A stretch of DNA of 7,395 nucleotides, from positions 1 to 7,395 of the forward strand of contig CAZOBD010000189.1 of the NCBI GenBank assembly GCA_964577665.1, given 5' to 3'. Numbering within the stretch: the stretch's first letter is position 1; each line of letters begins with the position of its first letter. The notes beneath the pieces are model-generated. The model ran no database searches and was not told where the DNA came from. It worked only from the letters and a program-made list of their open reading frames with translations. This document shows positions 5,724 through 7,395 of this stretch, one piece after another. The stretch is from CAYVTD01 sp964577665 (GTDB taxonomy: Bacteria; Bacteroidota; Ignavibacteria; Kapaibacteriales; UBA2268). The translations under genes and the position numbers were made by a program.

Positions 5724-7064
5724 CTACCATACAAGTCTGACATCGGGAAGAGCCTTTCTGATGCGTTCTTGTTCTTCTACGGAAAATTTATTGCCCTGAA
5801 GGTCTAAAAGCTGAAGTTTACTTAATTTGCTTAAGTTTTCCGGGAGAGATGACAGTTCATTATTTCTAAGAAGAAGTATATTCATAGATGGAATTTTCGA
5901 GACAATATCGAAAACCTGCCTGAGATCGAGATTTGGATTTTCATTAAGATTGATTGAAAACAGCTTCTGCATTTTAGAAAGTCCCTCGGAAATCACTTTG
6001 AGTTTATTATCGGTAAGGTTAAGACGCATTAAATACGGGAGCTTTGTAATAACATCAAAAGTCTGGCTGAAGTCAAGGGAATAATTTTTTTGAATATTCA
6101 CATGGCTTAGTCTATTGAGTTTTGCCAAAGATTCTGGAAGTTCTTTCAGATTGTTGTTGATAAGCTCGAGGCTCGTAAGAGCTTCCATTTTGCCGATTTC
6201 TGATGGAAGGCTGTCGAGGGGTACGTCTTCGAGTTTTAGCTTTGAAAGCATACTCAGCGAGCATATCGAAGCAGGAAGTTTTTTCAGGGGATTTCCCGAA
6301 AGGAAAAGCACCCTTAGCATTTTAAGGTCGCCGATGCTTTCCGGGAGTGCGAATATCTCGTTGTTTCTGAGATCGAGCATTGCAAGTTTGTCGAGTTTAT
6401 CGAGTTTTTCGGGGAAAAACATAAGCTGCATCTCCGATAAATCCAAAGCAAGAAGTGAGCTTAGCTGAATAATGTACTCAAATGACGATTCCATATTGAG
6501 TTCGGGATTGCCGCCAAGCTCCAAATATTGAAGAGAAAGCAGGCTGCTGAATGTTTCGGGAAGGCTTTTCAGTTCGTTTTTTCTTAATTTCAGAACATTG
6601 AGCGAACTCAATGAACCGAGCGATGGACTGATTTCGCTTATTCTGTTATTTTCAAGATTAAGAAAGATAAGACTTTTAAGATTTTCGATAAAGTCAGGTA
6701 TCTTTTTAATGAAATTTCCGTTTGCATGGAAATCAGTCATTCCTTCAAAATTTCTAATTACTTCGGGGATAGAAGTAAACCTGTTATTGCTGATGTCGAG
6801 ATTGGTAATTCTATTAAGGTCTGCCATCCAATTCGGCAGACTATCAATTTTATTGTTTCTGAGCAATAATGACTCGAGGTTAATAAACTGCTTTATTTCT
6901 TCTGGAACAACTGCCAAGTTAAGCGAAGACAGATCTAACTGCCTCACACGCAAAGGTTCTTTTACTGCTTCTTCTAAGCTGCGGTAAACTCTTGTGTTTT
7001 GTGCGTTTACCAAAAATGTCGAAACACACAGAAATAAAATTATGAGATATATTTTATTCTTCAT
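5724..7064 (-). CDS. exported leucine-rich-repeat protein
   Basis: A 446-residue protein with a Sec signal peptide (MKNK plus a hydrophobic core, cleavage near NA/Q, residues 20-22), followed by an almost unbroken leucine-rich-repeat solenoid. I count 17 repeats, starting at residues 40, 63, 86, 109, 132, 155, 178, 204, 227, 250, 273, 296, 319, 345, 368, 394 and 417. Most are the 23-residue bacterial type LxxLxLxxNxLxxLPxxIxxL. Three (starting 178, 319 and 368) are 26 residues and share an N-x-x-L-(N/D)...F(E/D) signature. The C-terminal cap ends RKALPDVRLVW. There is no transmembrane anchor, lipobox, enzyme domain or T9SS sorting domain, so a periplasmic or surface protein-binding role is likely but the partner is unknown. 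The start at 7064 has no Shine-Dalgarno; the leader is nearly all A and T. The synthetase gene begins 55 bases downstream on the same strand. Confidence 0.9.
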   Translation of the reverse strand: MKNKIYLIILFLCVSTFLVNAQNTRVYRSLEEAVKEPLRVRQLDLSSLNLAVVPEEIKQFINLESLLLRNNKIDSLPNWMADLNRITNLDISNNRFTSIPEVIRNFEGMTDFHANGNFIKKIPDFIENLKSLIFLNLENNRISEISPSLGSLSSLNVLKLRKNELKSLPETFSSLLSLQYLELGGNPELNMESSFEYIIQLSSLLALDLSEMQLMFFPEKLDKLDKLAMLDLRNNEIFALPESIGDLKMLRVLFLSGNPLKKLPASICSLSMLSKLKLEDVPLDSLPSEIGKMEALTSLELINNNLKELPESLAKLNRLSHVNIQKNYSLDFSQTFDVITKLPYLMRLNLTDNKLKVISEGLSKMQKLFSINLNENPNLDLRQVFDIVSKIPSMNILLLRNNELSSLPENLSKLSKLQLLDLQGNKFSVEEQERIRKALPDVRLVW

Positions 7065-7100
7065 TTGTTTATTTATTTTTTTTTATTTTTTTATTTTTAA

Positions 7101-7155
7101 CATTCCGCTTCAGATGTCCAACATCTGCCAGATGTTGGACATCATTTTCCTTCTG
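7101..7155 (-). repeat. 55-bp palindromic repeat, copy 2
   Basis: Inverted copy of 590-644, identical at 51 of 55 aligned positions. The palindrome has perfect 15-base arms at 7113-7127 and 7129-7143 around a single variable base at 7128; the sixteenth pair of copy 1 is lost here. Read on the minus strand it lies 37-91 bases before the LRR start, so it could fall in that gene's 5' leader as a stable hairpin if transcription begins further upstream. The conserved flank GAAGCGGAA lies on the side facing the LRR gene. Confidence 0.75.
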
Positions 7156-7192
7156 TTTATTTTTTACTTTGATCTTAGAAAATCGTTTCTTT

Positions 7193-7292
7193 GTCATGCT
7201 GAACTTGTTTCAGCATCTCAATTTACACTGATCTTCATTACGTGAGATTCTGAAACAATACTGAAACAAGTTCAGCACAGTGACAGAATGAC
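7193..7292. repeat. paired GTCAT...ATCTCA dispersed repeats in inverted orientation
   Basis: The left unit, 7193-7220, begins GTCATGCTGAAC and ends CAGCATCTCA. The right unit, 7243-7292, read on the minus strand, begins GTCATTCTG and ends CAGAATCTCA, with an insertion and a duplicated GTTTCAG-type segment. The two units face each other across 22 bases: GCTGAACTTGTTTCAG (7198-7213) pairs perfectly with 7261-7276, and the outer CAG-ATCTCA ends also pair (7211-7220 with 7243-7252, one mismatch). GTCATnCTGAACTTGTTTCAG sequences are familiar as dispersed intergenic repeats in several bacterial groups. No ORF of interest is present. Confidence 0.65.
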
Positions 7293-7303
7293 ATTTTACA
7301 TCT

Positions 7304-7355
7304 CATTCCCAAACTCCGATTTGGGAATGTACCTTTCTTTCAAAACTCTGTTTTG
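7304..7355. repeat. two adjacent hairpins with similar CTCYG loops
   Basis: CATTCCCAAA (7304-7313) pairs perfectly with TTTGGGAATG (7320-7329) around CTCCGA. A smaller hairpin, CAAAA (7341-7345) with TTTTG (7351-7355), encloses CTCTG. The two share a CAAA(A)CTCYG(W)TTTG design, as if derived from one repeat unit. No T-run follows, so they are not typical terminators. They most likely belong to a dispersed non-coding repeat. Confidence 0.5.
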
Positions 7356-7395
7356 CATTAACTCTAAAATAATTATCCCCTTGGGTGTTTTATTG

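Larger units (their letters stand above)
7065..7395. other. repeat-rich intergenic region upstream of LRR gene
   Basis: There is no supported gene in these 331 bases. From the LRR start outward: a T-rich tract on the plus strand (about 7066-7100, the A-rich leader of the LRR gene), the 55-bp palindromic repeat (7101-7155), a GTCAT...ATCTCA inverted pair (7193-7292), and two hairpins with similar loops (7304-7329 and 7341-7355). The last 40 bases show nothing recognisable. A minus-strand frame is open from the window edge down to a TAA at 7296-7298, but it runs through the hairpins and resembles no protein I know. Confidence 0.6.

Noticed and set aside
5724..7064. Regularly repeated DNA as a possible CRISPR-like array
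   Set aside because: The periodicity is 69 or 78 bases, is protein-level only, and is fully explained by 23- and 26-residue leucine-rich repeats.
590..7155. Composite transposon bounded by the inverted 55-bp repeats
   Set aside because: No transposase or integrase lies between the copies, the cargo includes a housekeeping synthetase, and the copies are self-palindromic; a dispersed repeat is a simpler reading.
6994..7245. 83-codon plus-strand open frame opposite the LRR start
   Set aside because: It is composed of the complement of the signal-peptide codons, a T-rich tract, the palindrome and the dispersed repeat; no protein family is apparent.
7296..7395. Minus-strand frame open from the right window edge (about 32 codons)
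   Set aside because: It could be the end of a gene beyond the window, but it overlaps the two hairpins at 7304-7355 and matches nothing recognisable, so it is not called.

Overview
The window looks like an ordinary chromosomal segment from a Bacteroidota/Ignavibacteriota-type (FCB group) bacterium. Four things point there: an exported subtilase with a C-terminal domain of the Por/type IX secretion (T9SS) sorting type; a single-chain dimeric-type glycyl-tRNA synthetase with a PVSG...WTEVRNFNLMF segment that resembles FCB enzymes; an exported leucine-rich-repeat protein ending in the ALPDVRLVW-type tail common in that group; and AT-rich spacers with A-rich leaders and few clear Shine-Dalgarno sites. 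The lineage is inferred from these motifs, not from a search.

Layout. Positions 1-1103 hold no convincing protein gene. They are filled with palindromic dispersed-repeat-like elements, followed by a run of hairpins that ends in a textbook intrinsic terminator (794-818), which suggests a small non-coding RNA or an orphan leader. Positions 1104-4076 (+) encode a secreted S8 (subtilisin-like) serine protease with a complete catalytic set, an inhibitor-type propeptide, EF-hand-like acidic loops and the T9SS sorting domain. A 167-base spacer separates it from two convergent genes on the minus strand: the LRR protein (7064 down to 5724) and, 55 bases further on, glycyl-tRNA synthetase (5668 down to 4244). 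Positions 7065-7395 are again repeats and hairpins, with no supported gene.

The genes do not form an obvious pathway. The synthetase is housekeeping, the protease and the LRR protein are both exported, and only the LRR and synthetase genes could share a transcript. The most interesting structure lies between genes. A 55-bp element with a near-perfect 31-33 bp palindrome occurs twice (590-644 and, inverted, 7101-7155; 51 of 55 bases identical). A looser family with GTCAT...ATCTCA ends is present at three places. I see no CRISPR array, transposase, phage gene, toxin-antitoxin pair or defence cluster, and no convincing previously undescribed multi-gene system.
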